Position numbers and translations under genes: made by a program. Shown here one piece after another: positions 16,511 to 26,035 of a stretch of 40,742 bases of DNA (its first letter is position 1; each line of letters opens with the position of its first letter). The DNA comes from Pseudomonadales bacterium (GTDB lineage Bacteria > Pseudomonadota > Gammaproteobacteria > Pseudomonadales > Natronospirillaceae): positions 20,804-61,545 of the forward strand of contig JALJPK010000012.1 in the NCBI GenBank assembly GCA_022968985.1, read 5' to 3'. The notes beneath the pieces were generated by a model. The model did no database searches, was not told the DNA's origin, and worked only from the letters and a program-made list of their open reading frames with translations.

Positions 16511-17229
16511 AAACTTTGTTTCGCCACTGCACTGTGCATGGACTGCTCTAATGTTGGTAAGGTGATTGTTGTGGTGTCTTTAATTCTTTTGTTTAATGTT
16601 TGTTCGTTAATCTCAAGAATTTCAAGAATGTTTCCAAAAATCCAGATTTTATCAAATGCTAATTCTTTTTGATGAGTCATCAGTTGTTCTTTAAAAAAGC
16701 TTTGGGCAATTTCAATACCTTGTTCAGCGCGCTCGTGTTGGAATAAAGGCCATTGATAAGTGTAGCGATTTGAAATAATTGGTTTCTCTAAATATCGAGC
16801 AAAGATTACATTTTGCAGAAAACTCAGTTGTGTTTGGCTGATGTCTTGTTGAATGTCCAAAGTTAATGGCAGCAAACAAAATACTTTATTAATACAAATG
16901 GCTTGATAACGAAATATAGGTGTCTTACTTTTAATTTGTGTGGGTTTTGTTTTATTTATTTCATTTTTAGGTGTAACAGCGCTAACTAATTCAGAGATAT
17001 TCGCAATTGGAGAGGTTTTAGTTGTAATTTTTGTTGTTTGTAGTGGGGTTGTATTTTGCTGGTTGATATTTGTCGACTCAGCTTTATTTGGGGCGATAAT
17101 AGGTGAAACTGTGGTTTGTGTTTGGGTAATGATTTCAGGTTCAATCAAAATTGACTTAGCCGCATTTGGCATTTGAAAGCGGCTGACCCACTTTGTTATA
17201 CCCATTTGTTTTAATATACGGCTAGTCAT
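16492..17229 (-). CDS. holD: DNA polymerase III psi subunit with long linker
   Basis: HolD (psi) connects the clamp loader of DNA polymerase III to the single-strand-binding protein through chi. The N-terminus MTSRILKQMGITKW is the conserved psi segment. A Thr/Asn/Gln/Pro-rich linker of roughly 75 residues (about 32-105) follows, then the psi core (CINKVFCLLPLTLD to the C-terminus SLWQLIK). At 245 residues it is far longer than E. coli HolD (137), because of this linker. I start it at the ATG at 17229, with GAGAG five bases upstream, in preference to a GTG four codons earlier. It overlaps rimI and follows leuA by 27 bases. Confidence 0.8.
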   Translation of the reverse strand: MTSRILKQMGITKWVSRFQMPNAAKSILIEPEIITQTQTTVSPIIAPNKAESTNINQQNTTPLQTTKITTKTSPIANISELVSAVTPKNEINKTKPTQIKSKTPIFRYQAICINKVFCLLPLTLDIQQDISQTQLSFLQNVIFARYLEKPIISNRYTYQWPLFQHERAEQGIEIAQSFFKEQLMTHQKELAFDKIWIFGNILEILEINEQTLNKRIKDTTTITLPTLEQSMHSAVAKQSLWQLIK

Positions 17230-17256
17230 TTGTACTCTCACTTAATATAGTCTCAC

Positions 17257-18807
17257 TTACACATTAATTTGAGGGTGAGGTTTTTGGTTTTTATTACTTA
17301 ATAAATTAACCGCTTTTAAATAGGCCTTAGCTGATGCCACAATAATATCAGTATCAGAACCAATTCCATTAACAATACGACCTTGTTTTTCAAGTCTAAC
17401 GGTTACTTCGCCTTGTGCGTCTGTACCCGTTGTAATGGCATTCACAGAATATAACTGCAATGAAGCGCCTGACTCAACAATTTGCTCAATAGCCTTGATG
17501 GATGCGTCAACCGCACCATCACCTGTCGCTTTGGCTAATTTTGTTTCACCATCAATTTTTATTTCAACCGTTGAAGTTGGGCTTTCTCCCATTTTCGTTG
17601 AACAAATTAAATCAATTAATTGATAGTGCTCTTCTTCAATTTCTACTGGAGCGTGGGTGATTAACGCCAATAGATCTTCGTCAAAAATTTCGTGTTTTTT
17701 GTCAGCTAATGTTTTAAAGGCTTTAAACGTATCTTTAAGTTCTTCGTCTGACTCGAACGTGTGACCTAATTCGTCCATACGTGATTTAAACGCATTACGT
17801 CCAGAGTGTTTACCAAGCACCATTTTGTTTGCGTTCCAGCCAACATCTTCGGCGCGCATAATTTCGTATGTTTCACGATGTTTTAAGCTGCCGTCTTGGT
17901 GAATGCCAGATTCATGTGCAAACGCATTCGCACCAACAATCGCTTTGTTTGGTTGTACAGCAAACCCTGTAATAGAGGAAACTAAGCGCGAAGAAGGTAC
18001 AATGATTTCTGTATTAATGTTGCAGTTAATATCAAAGAAGTCAGGGCGAGTTTTAATTGCCATTACAATTTCTTCTAATGCTGCGTTACCTGCGCGTTCC
18101 CCTAAACCATTGATTGTACATTCAACTTGGCGGGCACCTGCTGCTACAGCGCTAAGTGAATTAGCAACCGCTAGACCTAAATCGTTATGGCAATGTACTG
18201 AGAAAATGGCTTTATCTGCATTTGGAATTCTGTTTAATAGTGTTTCTATTAATGTACCGAATTGGCTCGGAATCGCATAACCGACAGTATCGGGTATGTT
18301 AATTGTATTTGCGCCAGCCTTAATAGCTTGTTCAATAATTCGACATAAAAAATCGATTTCAGAGCGCCCAGCATCTTCACATGAAAACTCAACGTCATCA
18401 CATAAATTACGCGCTAATTTCACAGCCTGTACAGCTTGATCAACCACTTGATCAGGTTGCATACGTAATTTGTATTGCATATGAATAGGTGAAGTAGCAA
18501 TAAACGTATGAATTCGAGCACGATTAGCTTTGGCTAAAGAAGCGCCTGCTTTTGTAATGTCGTTTTTAAGTGCACGTGATAACGAACAAATTGTTGAGTC
18601 TTTTATTTTTTCAGCGATTTGGCTAATTGCGTCGAAATCGCCGTCACTGGCTGCTGCGAACCCAGCTTCAATTACATCGACTTTCATTTTCTCGAGCATT
18701 AAAGCGATGCGAAGCTTTTCGTCTTTGGTCATAGATGCGCCAGGGCTTTGTTCGCCGTCGCGTAAGGTGGTATCAAAAATTATTAAATCGTTGGGCAAAC
18801 CTGCCAT
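17257..18807 (-). CDS. leuA: 2-isopropylmalate synthase
   Basis: LeuA condenses acetyl-CoA with 2-oxoisovalerate, the first committed step of leucine synthesis. The 516-residue protein has the HMGL-like catalytic barrel ([13 protein letters not shown] near residue 10; [13 protein letters not shown] with the metal-binding histidines; [14 protein letters not shown]) and the C-terminal leucine-feedback domain (from about residue 390). Length is normal. I start it at the ATG at 18807, with GGAG eight bases upstream and homology beginning there. An in-frame ATG at 18864 would add 19 unmatched residues. leuB, leuC and leuD are not nearby. holD and rimI follow closely on the same strand, so read-through transcription is likely. 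Confidence 0.95.
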   Translation of the reverse strand: MAGLPNDLIIFDTTLRDGEQSPGASMTKDEKLRIALMLEKMKVDVIEAGFAAASDGDFDAISQIAEKIKDSTICSLSRALKNDITKAGASLAKANRARIHTFIATSPIHMQYKLRMQPDQVVDQAVQAVKLARNLCDDVEFSCEDAGRSEIDFLCRIIEQAIKAGANTINIPDTVGYAIPSQFGTLIETLLNRIPNADKAIFSVHCHNDLGLAVANSLSAVAAGARQVECTINGLGERAGNAALEEIVMAIKTRPDFFDINCNINTEIIVPSSRLVSSITGFAVQPNKAIVGANAFAHESGIHQDGSLKHRETYEIMRAEDVGWNANKMVLGKHSGRNAFKSRMDELGHTFESDEELKDTFKAFKTLADKKHEIFDEDLLALITHAPVEIEEEHYQLIDLICSTKMGESPTSTVEIKIDGETKLAKATGDGAVDASIKAIEQIVESGASLQLYSVNAITTGTDAQGEVTVRLEKQGRIVNGIGSDTDIIVASAKAYLKAVNLLSNKNQKPHPQINV

Positions 18808-18935
18808 GTGCTGCGCTCCGCATGAATCACTGAATAAAAAAGGCCAGTATACTAACAAATTCATTGTGAAAATAGGAACGTTTTTTACAGTTAGCAGAAA
18901 AACTCCCTAACTATTATTTACTGTGTCTTTTTGTA

Positions 18936-18964
18936 TTGAGAATGAATGTTAAATAGTGTACATT
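18936..18964 (+). promoter_or_regulatory. Candidate promoter of oadGAB
   Basis: TTGAGA (18936-18941) and TACATT (18959-18964) are 17 bases apart. The start of transcription would lie about 90 bases before oadG. A small hairpin, CCGATATTCGG (19008-19018), falls in the leader. Confidence 0.5.
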
Positions 18965-19058
18965 ACCGCAGTTTTTCGCCCTAAACCAAAGGGTGGGAAT
19001 ATATGTGCCGATATTCGGTGATTGTTTTTAATTTTGAAATCTCACAAGGATTTTAAAT

Positions 19059-19301
19059 ATGTCAAATTCTTCAGATCTAATACAGGGCGGCATTGAACTG
19101 CTATTAAACGGCATGGGAACAGTATTTGTTTTCCTAGTAGTGCTTATTATTAGTACTAAAGCCATGTCAGCCATTGTATCGAAATTTCCTGACAAAGAAG
19201 TTGTTGCGCCCAAAAAGGCCACAACAAACGTACCAAGTGATGAGTTACAGCAAATTGCTGTTGCTGCTGCAGCCGTACAAGCATTCAAAAGCAGAACATA
19301 A
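19059..19301 (+). CDS. oadG: Oxaloacetate decarboxylase gamma chain
   Basis: This 80-residue protein is the small membrane subunit of the Na+-pumping oxaloacetate decarboxylase. It has one membrane helix (about residues 15-36, GMGTVFVFLVVLIISTKAMS) and a cytoplasmic tail ending in the Ala-rich segment AVAAAAVQAFKS, as in other OadG proteins. It holds the alpha and beta chains together. AAGGA lies ten bases upstream of the ATG. It is first in the order oadG-oadA-oadB, the normal arrangement, 40 bases before oadA. Confidence 0.9.
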   Translation: MSNSSDLIQGGIELLLNGMGTVFVFLVVLIISTKAMSAIVSKFPDKEVVAPKKATTNVPSDELQQIAVAAAAVQAFKSRT

Positions 19302-19341
19302 TTTTGCTTTTGAGAAACATGAATAATTATATAAGGCCATA

Positions 19342-21138
19342 ATGATGACCGACGTAAAAAAACCTGTTCGAATTACCGATGTTGTCCTGAGGGATGCGCA
19401 TCAATCCTTATTTGCTACCCGCTTACGTATCGATGATATGTTGCCGATTGCTGAGAAACTAGACAAAGTCGGTTTCTGGTCTTTGGAGACTTGGGGTGGC
19501 GCTACATTTGATTCTTGTATTCGTTATTTAGGAGAAGATCCTTGGGAGCGTATTCGCGAACTTAAAAAAGCGATGCCAAATACGCCTCAGCAAATGTTGT
19601 TACGAGGACAAAATTTATTAGGTTACCGTCATTATGCCGATGATGTTGTAGATAAATTTGTAGAACGTGCTTATAAAAATGGCGTAGAAGTATTTCGTGT
19701 ATTTGATGCGATGAATGATCCTCGTAATCTAACACGCGCAATGAATGCCGTTAAAAAACAAGGTGGTCATGCTCAAGGTACTATCTCTTATACCACGTCG
19801 CCATTTCATACTACTGAGAATTGGTTAGATTTAGCTAAGAAAATCGAAGACATGGGCGCTGATTCATTAGCGATTAAAGATATGTCTGGTATCTTGGCGC
19901 CATACGAAGCGTTTGATTTAGTGACTAAATTAAAAGCATCGTTAGATATTCCAATTGCATTACACGCTCATGCAACCTCTGGTTTGTCTTCAATGACATT
20001 ATTAAAGTCAATTGAAGCAGGCATTGATCATATTGATACGGCTATTTCTTCAATGTCGATGACTTATGGTCATTCACCTACAGAAGCATTAGTTGCTGCA
20101 TTAAAAGGTACCGAACGTGATCCTTGTTTGGATCTAGATTTATTAGAAGAAATTGCGTCTTACTTCCGTAAAGTGCGTAAAAAGTATTCTAAATTTGAAG
20201 GTGCATTACGTGGTGTTGATTCACGTATCCTTATCGCTCAAGTACCTGGTGGCATGTTAACTAACATGGAAATTCAGTTAAAAGAGCAGGGTGCAGCTGA
20301 CAAGTTTGATGAAGTATTAGCTGAGATTCCACGTGTACGTAAAGACCTAGGTTATATTCCATTAGTAACACCTACTTCACAAATTGTGGGTACGCAGGCT
20401 GTATTAAATGTATTAACTGGCGAGCGTTACAAGTCGATCTCTAAAGAAACACAGGGTATCTTAAAAGGCGAATACGGCGCGGCTCCTGCAGCGTTTGATG
20501 CTGAGCTTCAAGCACGTGTATTAAATGGCGCAGAAGTGATTACTTGTCGTCCTGCTGATTTGATCGAACCAGAAATGGAACGATTAACTAAAGAAGTAAC
20601 GGCTACCGCTAAAGAGAAAGGCATTAAATTATCAGATAATATGATTGATGATGTTCTAACTGTTGCGTTATTCCCACAAATTGGGATGAAGTTCCTAGAG
20701 AATCGTGGTAATCCGGATGCGTTTGAGCCCGCTCCTGTTGAAGAATCGGCTGCGCCGGCTTCATCTGGTAAAGGTGGAACTTACACAGTTAATGTTGCAG
20801 GTAAGTCTTACGTTACGCAAGTTGCTGATAACGGTTCAATGACAGTTAATGTGAATGGTCAGTCTTATTCAGTTGATGTTTCTGAAGGTGGTGAAGTGAG
20901 TACTTCAGTCGCTACAGCGGCAACAAGTGGTGAAACTATACCAGCACCATTGGCGGGTAATATTTTTAAAGTTCTTGTTTCACCAGGTCAACAAGTCGCT
21001 GAAGGCGAAATTGTTATGATTCTGGAAGCCATGAAGATGGAAACTGAAATTTCTGCTCCAAAAGCAGGAACAGTCGGTGAAGTCTTGGTGAAAGAAGGTG
21101 ATTCTGTGACAGTTGGCGATGCGTTGTTTACGCTGTAA
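19342..21138 (+). CDS. oadA: Oxaloacetate decarboxylase alpha chain (biotin carrier and carboxyltransferase)
   Basis: The 598-residue alpha chain transfers the carboxyl group of oxaloacetate to biotin, giving pyruvate. Domains in order: carboxyltransferase barrel (residues about 8-300, with [14 protein letters not shown] and the HAHATSG metal site), the conserved PYC_OADA region (to about 465), a Pro/Ala-rich linker, and a biotinyl domain at the C-terminus with the biotinylated lysine in EAMKMETE (K565). Carboxybiotin is then passed to the membrane-bound beta chain. The start codon is one of two adjacent ATGs. Length and motifs are typical. Confidence 0.97.
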   Translation: MMTDVKKPVRITDVVLRDAHQSLFATRLRIDDMLPIAEKLDKVGFWSLETWGGATFDSCIRYLGEDPWERIRELKKAMPNTPQQMLLRGQNLLGYRHYADDVVDKFVERAYKNGVEVFRVFDAMNDPRNLTRAMNAVKKQGGHAQGTISYTTSPFHTTENWLDLAKKIEDMGADSLAIKDMSGILAPYEAFDLVTKLKASLDIPIALHAHATSGLSSMTLLKSIEAGIDHIDTAISSMSMTYGHSPTEALVAALKGTERDPCLDLDLLEEIASYFRKVRKKYSKFEGALRGVDSRILIAQVPGGMLTNMEIQLKEQGAADKFDEVLAEIPRVRKDLGYIPLVTPTSQIVGTQAVLNVLTGERYKSISKETQGILKGEYGAAPAAFDAELQARVLNGAEVITCRPADLIEPEMERLTKEVTATAKEKGIKLSDNMIDDVLTVALFPQIGMKFLENRGNPDAFEPAPVEESAAPASSGKGGTYTVNVAGKSYVTQVADNGSMTVNVNGQSYSVDVSEGGEVSTSVATAATSGETIPAPLAGNIFKVLVSPGQQVAEGEIVMILEAMKMETEISAPKAGTVGEVLVKEGDSVTVGDALFTL

Positions 21139-21150
21139 TCGGGGAGCATC

Positions 21151-22536
21151 ATGGAACAAATAATTAAGTTATTTCACAGTTCAGGCATATATAATATGCA
21201 GTTACCTCAGGCAATCATGTTAGTGGTTTGTCTGTTTTTATTGTATTTAGCGATTGCTAAAAAGTTTGAGCCTTTATTGTTAGTGCCAATTGGTTTTGGT
21301 GGTCTTTTAGCGAATATCCCTCAAGCAGGATTGGCGCTTTCGGGTGTTGAGCAAGCTATTGCTATGGCGAATGCAGATGTCATGCCTCAATTGTACGAGT
21401 TATTTAAAACTGAAATAGCTCAATTGATCGCTGAAGCTGTAAAAGAGCAAGCTAGTAATATTGATAAAGTGATCCATATACCGACTCAAAATGAGGCGTT
21501 AATTGAGGCGTATCATACTGCGCATAATTCAAACTTTGCTTTGGATCAAGCTGCAATAGCGATTGCGCACGACAATGGTTTTGCTAATGGTATGTTAAAG
21601 AATTTCTATAATGTAGTAATTGCTTCTGCTGTTGGTCCATTGTTGATTTTTATGGGTGTGGGTGCAATGACGGATTTTGGTCCATTATTAGCAAATCCTA
21701 AAACATTATTATTGGGTGCAGCTGCACAGGCAGGTATCTTCTTTACTGTAATGGGCGCTGTTATATTAACGTCGATGGGTATTTTTGATTATACATTACC
21801 GCAAGCGGCGTCAATTGGTATTATCGGTGGTGCTGATGGTCCAACCTCTATTTTTGTAGCCTCTAAGTTAGCCCCTGAATTATTAGGTGCGATTGCAGTT
21901 GCGTCATATTCGTACATGGCTCTTGTGCCAGTAATTCAGCCGCCAATTATGCGTTTGTTTACGACCAAAGCGGAACGTGAAATCAAAATGGAACAACTTC
22001 GTGTTGTGAGCAAAAAAGAGAAGATTTTCTTCCCATTAATTTTGCTTTTATTGGTTGCATTAGTATTACCAGACGCAGCGCCTTTATTAGGTATGTTCTG
22101 TCTAGGTAACCTGATGAGAGAATGTGGTGTGGTAGAGCGTTTAAGTGATGTGGCTCAAAATGCTTTGATAAACATTGTAACAATCTTCTTAGGTTTATCA
22201 GTGGGTTCAAAATTGATTGCAGCTGAATTCTTAAATGGCCAAACAATGGGTATTTTAGTATTAGGTATCGTTGCGTTCTCATTCGGAACCATGTGTGGTA
22301 TTTTGATGGCTAAACTAATGAACTTATTTAGTACTCAAAAAATCAACCCATTAATAGGTTCGGCGGGTGTATCTGCTGTACCGATGGCCGCTCGTGTATC
22401 TAATAAGATTGGTTTGGAAGCAAACAAGCAAAACTTCTTATTGATGCATGCGATGGGGCCAAATGTTGCTGGTGTAATTGGTTCGGCAGTAGCAGCTGGT
22501 GTGATGATTAATTACTTTAGTAAAGTGATTGTTTAA
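21151..22536 (+). CDS. oadB: Oxaloacetate decarboxylase beta chain, Na+ pump
   Basis: The beta chain decarboxylates carboxybiotin and uses the energy to export Na+. The 461-residue protein is strongly hydrophobic, with the family motif [24 protein letters not shown], which contains the Na+/H+-coupling aspartate, and the glycine-rich C-terminal segment [23 protein letters not shown]. Residues about 60-140 include a polar insert with many Glu/Gln/Ala. GGGGAG precedes the ATG, 12 bases after the oadA stop. A terminator follows, closing the operon. The complex would give the cell a Na+ gradient from oxaloacetate, suiting a marine or anaerobic lifestyle. Confidence 0.96.
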   Translation: MEQIIKLFHSSGIYNMQLPQAIMLVVCLFLLYLAIAKKFEPLLLVPIGFGGLLANIPQAGLALSGVEQAIAMANADVMPQLYELFKTEIAQLIAEAVKEQASNIDKVIHIPTQNEALIEAYHTAHNSNFALDQAAIAIAHDNGFANGMLKNFYNVVIASAVGPLLIFMGVGAMTDFGPLLANPKTLLLGAAAQAGIFFTVMGAVILTSMGIFDYTLPQAASIGIIGGADGPTSIFVASKLAPELLGAIAVASYSYMALVPVIQPPIMRLFTTKAEREIKMEQLRVVSKKEKIFFPLILLLLVALVLPDAAPLLGMFCLGNLMRECGVVERLSDVAQNALINIVTIFLGLSVGSKLIAAEFLNGQTMGILVLGIVAFSFGTMCGILMAKLMNLFSTQKINPLIGSAGVSAVPMAARVSNKIGLEANKQNFLLMHAMGPNVAGVIGSAVAAGVMINYFSKVIV

Positions 22537-22566
22537 TTATCCTACAAAAAAAGTAAGATTAAGGAG

Positions 22567-22597
22567 CCTCATAAGTATTATACTTGTGGGGTTTTTT
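22567..22597 (+). terminator. Rho-independent terminator of oadGAB
   Basis: CCTCATAAGTA (22567-22577) pairs with TACTTGTGGGG (22581-22591), using some G-U pairs, and a run of seven T follows. Confidence 0.85.
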
Positions 22598-22627
22598 TAT
22601 TAAAAATAAATATGAATGGAGAGTAAG

Positions 22628-22855
22628 ATGAATTGGCGGAACAAAGTTGAGGAAATTTTGGCTGATGAATTAGGGATGTTGGCCCCCATGGTGGTAGATG
22701 AAATTTTATCTGAACTTAAAACGACTGATTTAAAGATGTCTGGTCGTTTAGGTTCGAAATTTATTAAGCTTTTGGAAAAAAAGACAAAAAGTGATATCGA
22801 TAATCCTAAATTAATTCGTCAGGTTTATAAAGTTATCTTGGATTTACCTTACTAA
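22628..22855 (+). CDS. Small helical protein, unknown
   Basis: I do not recognise this 75-residue protein. It is charged, without signal peptide or membrane helix, and appears fully helical (NWRNKVEEILADELGMLAPMVVDEIL, then a K-rich segment and a final VYKVILDLPY). I chose the ATG at 22628, preceded by GGAGAG; an in-frame ATG at 22616 overlaps that ribosome site. It is followed 16 bases later by a HAMP-receptor gene on the same strand, so the two may be expressed together, and this protein could be the cytoplasmic partner of that receptor. This is inference from position. Confidence 0.65.
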   Translation: MNWRNKVEEILADELGMLAPMVVDEILSELKTTDLKMSGRLGSKFIKLLEKKTKSDIDNPKLIRQVYKVILDLPY

Positions 22856-22871
22856 TAAACTGGAAAAAATT

Positions 22872-23744
22872 ATGTCTATAAAACAAATACTCTCTATCGC
22901 ATTTGGTATTCTTGGATTAATGATAATCTTGCTGTTTTCAGCTAGTTTATTTTCATCGTATAAAACTCAAGTTTCAACTACACAGTTGATTCATGATCAT
23001 GAGGTAAGTCGTGGTTTAACTGCTATTGCAACTAATGCACAGTTATTACAAAGACTTGAAAAACAATATCTAATCGCAATTGATTCTGGGGAATCTCAAC
23101 TAGATCTAGAGAAATGGACGGATACAAAAACTAAAATATTCGGTATTTTCGATATGATGGAGCGAGATTTACCTATGTGTGGGTTGGCTGAATTAGTGCC
23201 TGTAATTCAACAGTGGCGCGCAAATTTAACAACTTACGAGTCAGAATTTTTAAAATTAAATGATAAGGTTCTTTCTTCTGAAATATCAACTATTACGGGT
23301 GGTGTAGAGTTTTTAAGTTTGGCGGATCAGAATTTTGAACTATTATTGGCGGATATTGAATTTCAAATTAATGAGTTATTTTCATCTGCTAAACAACATG
23401 CAGATGTTGCTCAAAAATTCAATTTTATCTTTTTAGTTGTGATAGCTGTAATTTCATTTTTCTCAATGATTATTGTGATTATATCGTTTGGTCGTGTTCC
23501 ACGTGCTATTTCATTCCCAATTGTACAGTTAACTGAGTTAACGACTTTAATTAGTAAAGGTCAGGCAAATGATAAGGTTAAGGTTCATGGTAGTCCTGAA
23601 ATTGTCGAGTTATCTAAATCAGTCGATCGATTAAGGGTAGCTTCAAATGGATTAATGCAACGTTATCAGGCGTCAAAAGCGCAGTATGATAATTTAAGAA
23701 ATAAAATTTTAGAAGCCAAAAAAAGAAGTAAAGAACGCACATGA
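22872..23744 (+). CDS. Membrane receptor with sensor and HAMP domains but no output domain
   Basis: This 290-residue protein has a membrane helix at about residues 7-29, a long helical periplasmic segment (30-182) resembling the four-helix-bundle sensor of chemoreceptors, a second membrane helix (about 183-208), and a HAMP domain (about 210-265). The HAMP shows PI.QLTELTTLISKG and the signature Glu in SPEIVELSKSVDRLR. It then ends in a short basic coiled segment (KSKAQYDNLRNKILEAKKRSKERT). No methyl-accepting, kinase, GGDEF or cyclase domain follows, so the signal must pass to a separate protein. A terminator follows. The 75-residue protein encoded just upstream is a candidate partner. Confidence 0.75.
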   Translation: MSIKQILSIAFGILGLMIILLFSASLFSSYKTQVSTTQLIHDHEVSRGLTAIATNAQLLQRLEKQYLIAIDSGESQLDLEKWTDTKTKIFGIFDMMERDLPMCGLAELVPVIQQWRANLTTYESEFLKLNDKVLSSEISTITGGVEFLSLADQNFELLLADIEFQINELFSSAKQHADVAQKFNFIFLVVIAVISFFSMIIVIISFGRVPRAISFPIVQLTELTTLISKGQANDKVKVHGSPEIVELSKSVDRLRVASNGLMQRYQASKAQYDNLRNKILEAKKRSKERT

Positions 23745-23763
23745 TTAGAAAATAAAATATTTT

Positions 23764-23790
23764 AAAGCCAGCTATATGCTGGTTTTTTTA
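23764..23790 (+). terminator. Rho-independent terminator after the HAMP receptor
   Basis: CCAGC (23768-23772) and GCTGG (23778-23782), extended by A-T and G-T pairs, are followed by TTTTTTTA. Confidence 0.8.
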
Positions 23791-24388
23791 TGTCTGTGAG
23801 TAAATTGTAATTGTTAATAACTCAGTGCTTATTCTGTAATTGAGTTTGTTTATTGTAATGGGTTGTCAGGCTATTCATAATCCTGTTTAAGAATGTTTTT
23901 GTGAATATACTTGGTTAAGTAAAATATTCAGTGCTAACTGCGCTTTGCCCAATTTCTATCACTACGACTGTGTTGGTTTTAAGTTTCATTGAGTTAATTT
24001 ATCTAAAAGTGAGAATAGCTAACAAGCTAAATAATCTGTTTGGTAAATTGTAATTAGACCGGTTGAAATACTCAGAAGAGTTTATTCAACTTCCTGGGTT
24101 TTTGTTATCCCATACTTATTATTTCGAAATGTATCAGTCTTTAATACTTTGAAAAATAGTACTTACTAAGGTGTTTCTTTGTTTAATTGCCCTAAAGTCG
24201 AATTTAACAATGTCCAGGTTATTATTGGAGTAAATGTATATTTTAGAGTGCGAGCTAAGTGAGTATTACTTGGAGGTGATAATTTTTTAATTGATTATTT
24301 GAAAAAACTGGAATAATAACAGGGTCGTAAATAAGAGGGCAGTCAAAAACAAGTAGTGTGATGGGTGTGTTATTTTAAAAAGTGTAAA
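23791..24388. other. Gene-poor AT-rich stretch
   Basis: Together with the flanking terminators, this 687-base gap between genes holds no frame that looks coding. I see small hairpin candidates (ACTCAGAAGAGT near 24070; TGGG and CCCA around a T-rich loop near 24100) but no tRNA shape, transposase relic or repeat. It could hide a small RNA or a decayed gene; nothing in the sequence decides this. Confidence 0.4.
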
Positions 24389-24416
24389 AAAAAGACAAGC
24401 AATGCTTGTCTTTTTA
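24387..24416. terminator. Terminator of the outer-membrane protein gene
   Basis: AAAAGACAAGCA and TGCTTGTCTTTT form a perfect stem, with T runs in both directions. On the minus strand it follows the beta-barrel gene by about 15 bases. Confidence 0.88.
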
Positions 24417-24431
24417 AATTATATAATTCGA

Positions 24432-25817
24432 TTAGAATTGATAAGTTAATGTTAACTGATTAGTGATAGCGCCATCAGTTATACCATCTGTTAAGAAATT
24501 ATTACTTGAAATAAAATCAATCACAAATTCATCATTAAACTGGTAACTACCACCCCATTGCACAGTCATACTCGTATTTGAGTCAACGGAAAATGAATCG
24601 TCTGTGATAATAACGTCACCTGCAACGTATTTGTTGTCATCAATTTCCGACATGTCGGTTGTTTTGTTAATTGAGCTATTAAAGTTAATTGCGTTTGTTA
24701 TAACGGATGCGACTAAGTTTATTTTTTTAGATGCCTGCATGTTCATTGCAAGAGAAACAGGGGCGTTGATTGTGTAGCTATTTGATGTGGTTTTAGCTGA
24801 AACACCAGTTGTGCCTTCTGTAACGGTATCGCCAGTTTCTGAAAAGTTTTGTTCAACAGTTGTGGTGCTGCTAATAAGGTTTAAATTAACAGATAAATGT
24901 TGCTGGACAACAAATTCTACACGGTCATTTGGTTTTAGTATGTACTGTGCGCCAGCAGATAAGCCAATTGAATTGAAACGATTATCAGTGCTGTCTTCAT
25001 AAACAGATCTAGTAGTTCCGTTGTTTGAGTCATTTAATGAATAGTCACCGTTATTTCTAATTGATAGAGAGGCTGAACCAATGTAACTTAATTTGTCTGA
25101 TGCTACTTGAACATAACTACTATTAATTGTGCTGCCTTTATCAGTGCTCTTATTTTGAGTTTCAAGAGATTCTTCAGTCTCAACACCAGCTACTTTATTA
25201 GTCCAAGATGCATTAAAATGATCGTTATCACCTTCAAAGTCATAAGTGTAAGCGTGGATTACTAATTGGCGCTGTTCAGAATATAATCCAAACGATGCTC
25301 CAGTTTGATATTTAAAAGTTGAATTTTTATTTTTATCAATATTAGCTGTGAATGAATTGTCAGCATCAGTTTCAATTGTGAAACTATTACCCATAATTGC
25401 ATTGCCGTCTACATCTGTTTGAAAAAGTGTAGAGCTGGATTGCGTAGACCAATAGACATGAGCGCCCATGCTACTTCCGTCGCCGTTCTTTTTAGCCCAA
25501 AAAAGATCGTATATATTGTTTGAAGTTGAAAATGAATTTCGACCTAATTGCACACCAAATACTTGATTGTTATTTTCAAAATAAATACTAGCCGCTTCAT
25601 TCTGGATGATATTCACACTTGCTTGATTGCCATTTTGAGCGGCAATTGCTGGGTTAAACCAAACAGAATTAATATTGGAAATACTGCTTCCTGCTAAAAG
25701 TGTTGCATTATTTGCATTGTTACTATTAATTTTTTGGAATGATTCAGTCTCTTCTGCGTAGCTCATTGTTGCTGCAGATACTGCTAATATTGATCCAAAT
25801 AAAGCTTTGTATTTCAT
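24432..25817 (-). CDS. Outer-membrane beta-barrel protein, unknown
   Basis: This 461-residue protein has a signal peptide (MKYKALFGSILAVSAATMSYA, cut after SYA). A mature chain follows, rich in Asn, Ser, Thr and alternating hydrophobic residues, ending in LTLTYQF; a C-terminal phenylalanine is the usual signal for outer-membrane barrel assembly. The start of the mature part (NNATLLAGSSISNINSVWFNPAIAA) resembles proteins that open with an N-terminal plug-like segment such as FadL/TraF-type barrels, but this is weak. I start it at the ATG at 25817, with AGGAG seven bases upstream. It stands alone, closed by a strong terminator. Function is unknown; a porin or adhesin-like role is possible. Confidence 0.75.
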   Translation of the reverse strand: MKYKALFGSILAVSAATMSYAEETESFQKINSNNANNATLLAGSSISNINSVWFNPAIAAQNGNQASVNIIQNEAASIYFENNNQVFGVQLGRNSFSTSNNIYDLFWAKKNGDGSSMGAHVYWSTQSSSTLFQTDVDGNAIMGNSFTIETDADNSFTANIDKNKNSTFKYQTGASFGLYSEQRQLVIHAYTYDFEGDNDHFNASWTNKVAGVETEESLETQNKSTDKGSTINSSYVQVASDKLSYIGSASLSIRNNGDYSLNDSNNGTTRSVYEDSTDNRFNSIGLSAGAQYILKPNDRVEFVVQQHLSVNLNLISSTTTVEQNFSETGDTVTEGTTGVSAKTTSNSYTINAPVSLAMNMQASKKINLVASVITNAINFNSSINKTTDMSEIDDNKYVAGDVIITDDSFSVDSNTSMTVQWGGSYQFNDEFVIDFISSNNFLTDGITDGAITNQLTLTYQF

Positions 25818-25977
25818 TTTGTTGCTCCTAAAGAAATGTATTATCAAAAATGTAATTTTATGTAATTTATATTACCTGTTTTATATGTGATCTACTAGAC
25901 GAATCTGACAAAATTGTATGATTTTTATGTTACTAATTTTTTATTTGGTAATCATAGATATATTAATGAAATCCAAT

Positions 25978-26007
25978 TTGTCATTCCTACCTTGCTTCCA
26001 TTACAAT
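25978..26007 (+). promoter_or_regulatory. Promoter of aroA
   Basis: TTGTCA (25978-25983) and TACAAT (26002-26007) are 18 bases apart, each matching the sigma-70 consensus at five of six positions. The aroA ATG lies 29 bases after the -10 box. Confidence 0.75.
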
Positions 26008-26035
26008 AGCGCCTTTTTAATTGCTCAGATTTATT

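Noticed and set aside
18808-18864. Leucine leader peptide or extended LeuA start ([11 protein letters not shown]...)
   Set aside because: It is in frame with leuA without a stop, has few leucines for an attenuator peptide, and the strong GGAG site and homology favour the ATG at 18807. A TATACT hexamer inside it may instead be a -10 element.
23791-24388. Decayed transposase or tRNA in the long gap
   Set aside because: I found neither a cloverleaf, a CCA end, terminal repeats nor fragments of a known protein.
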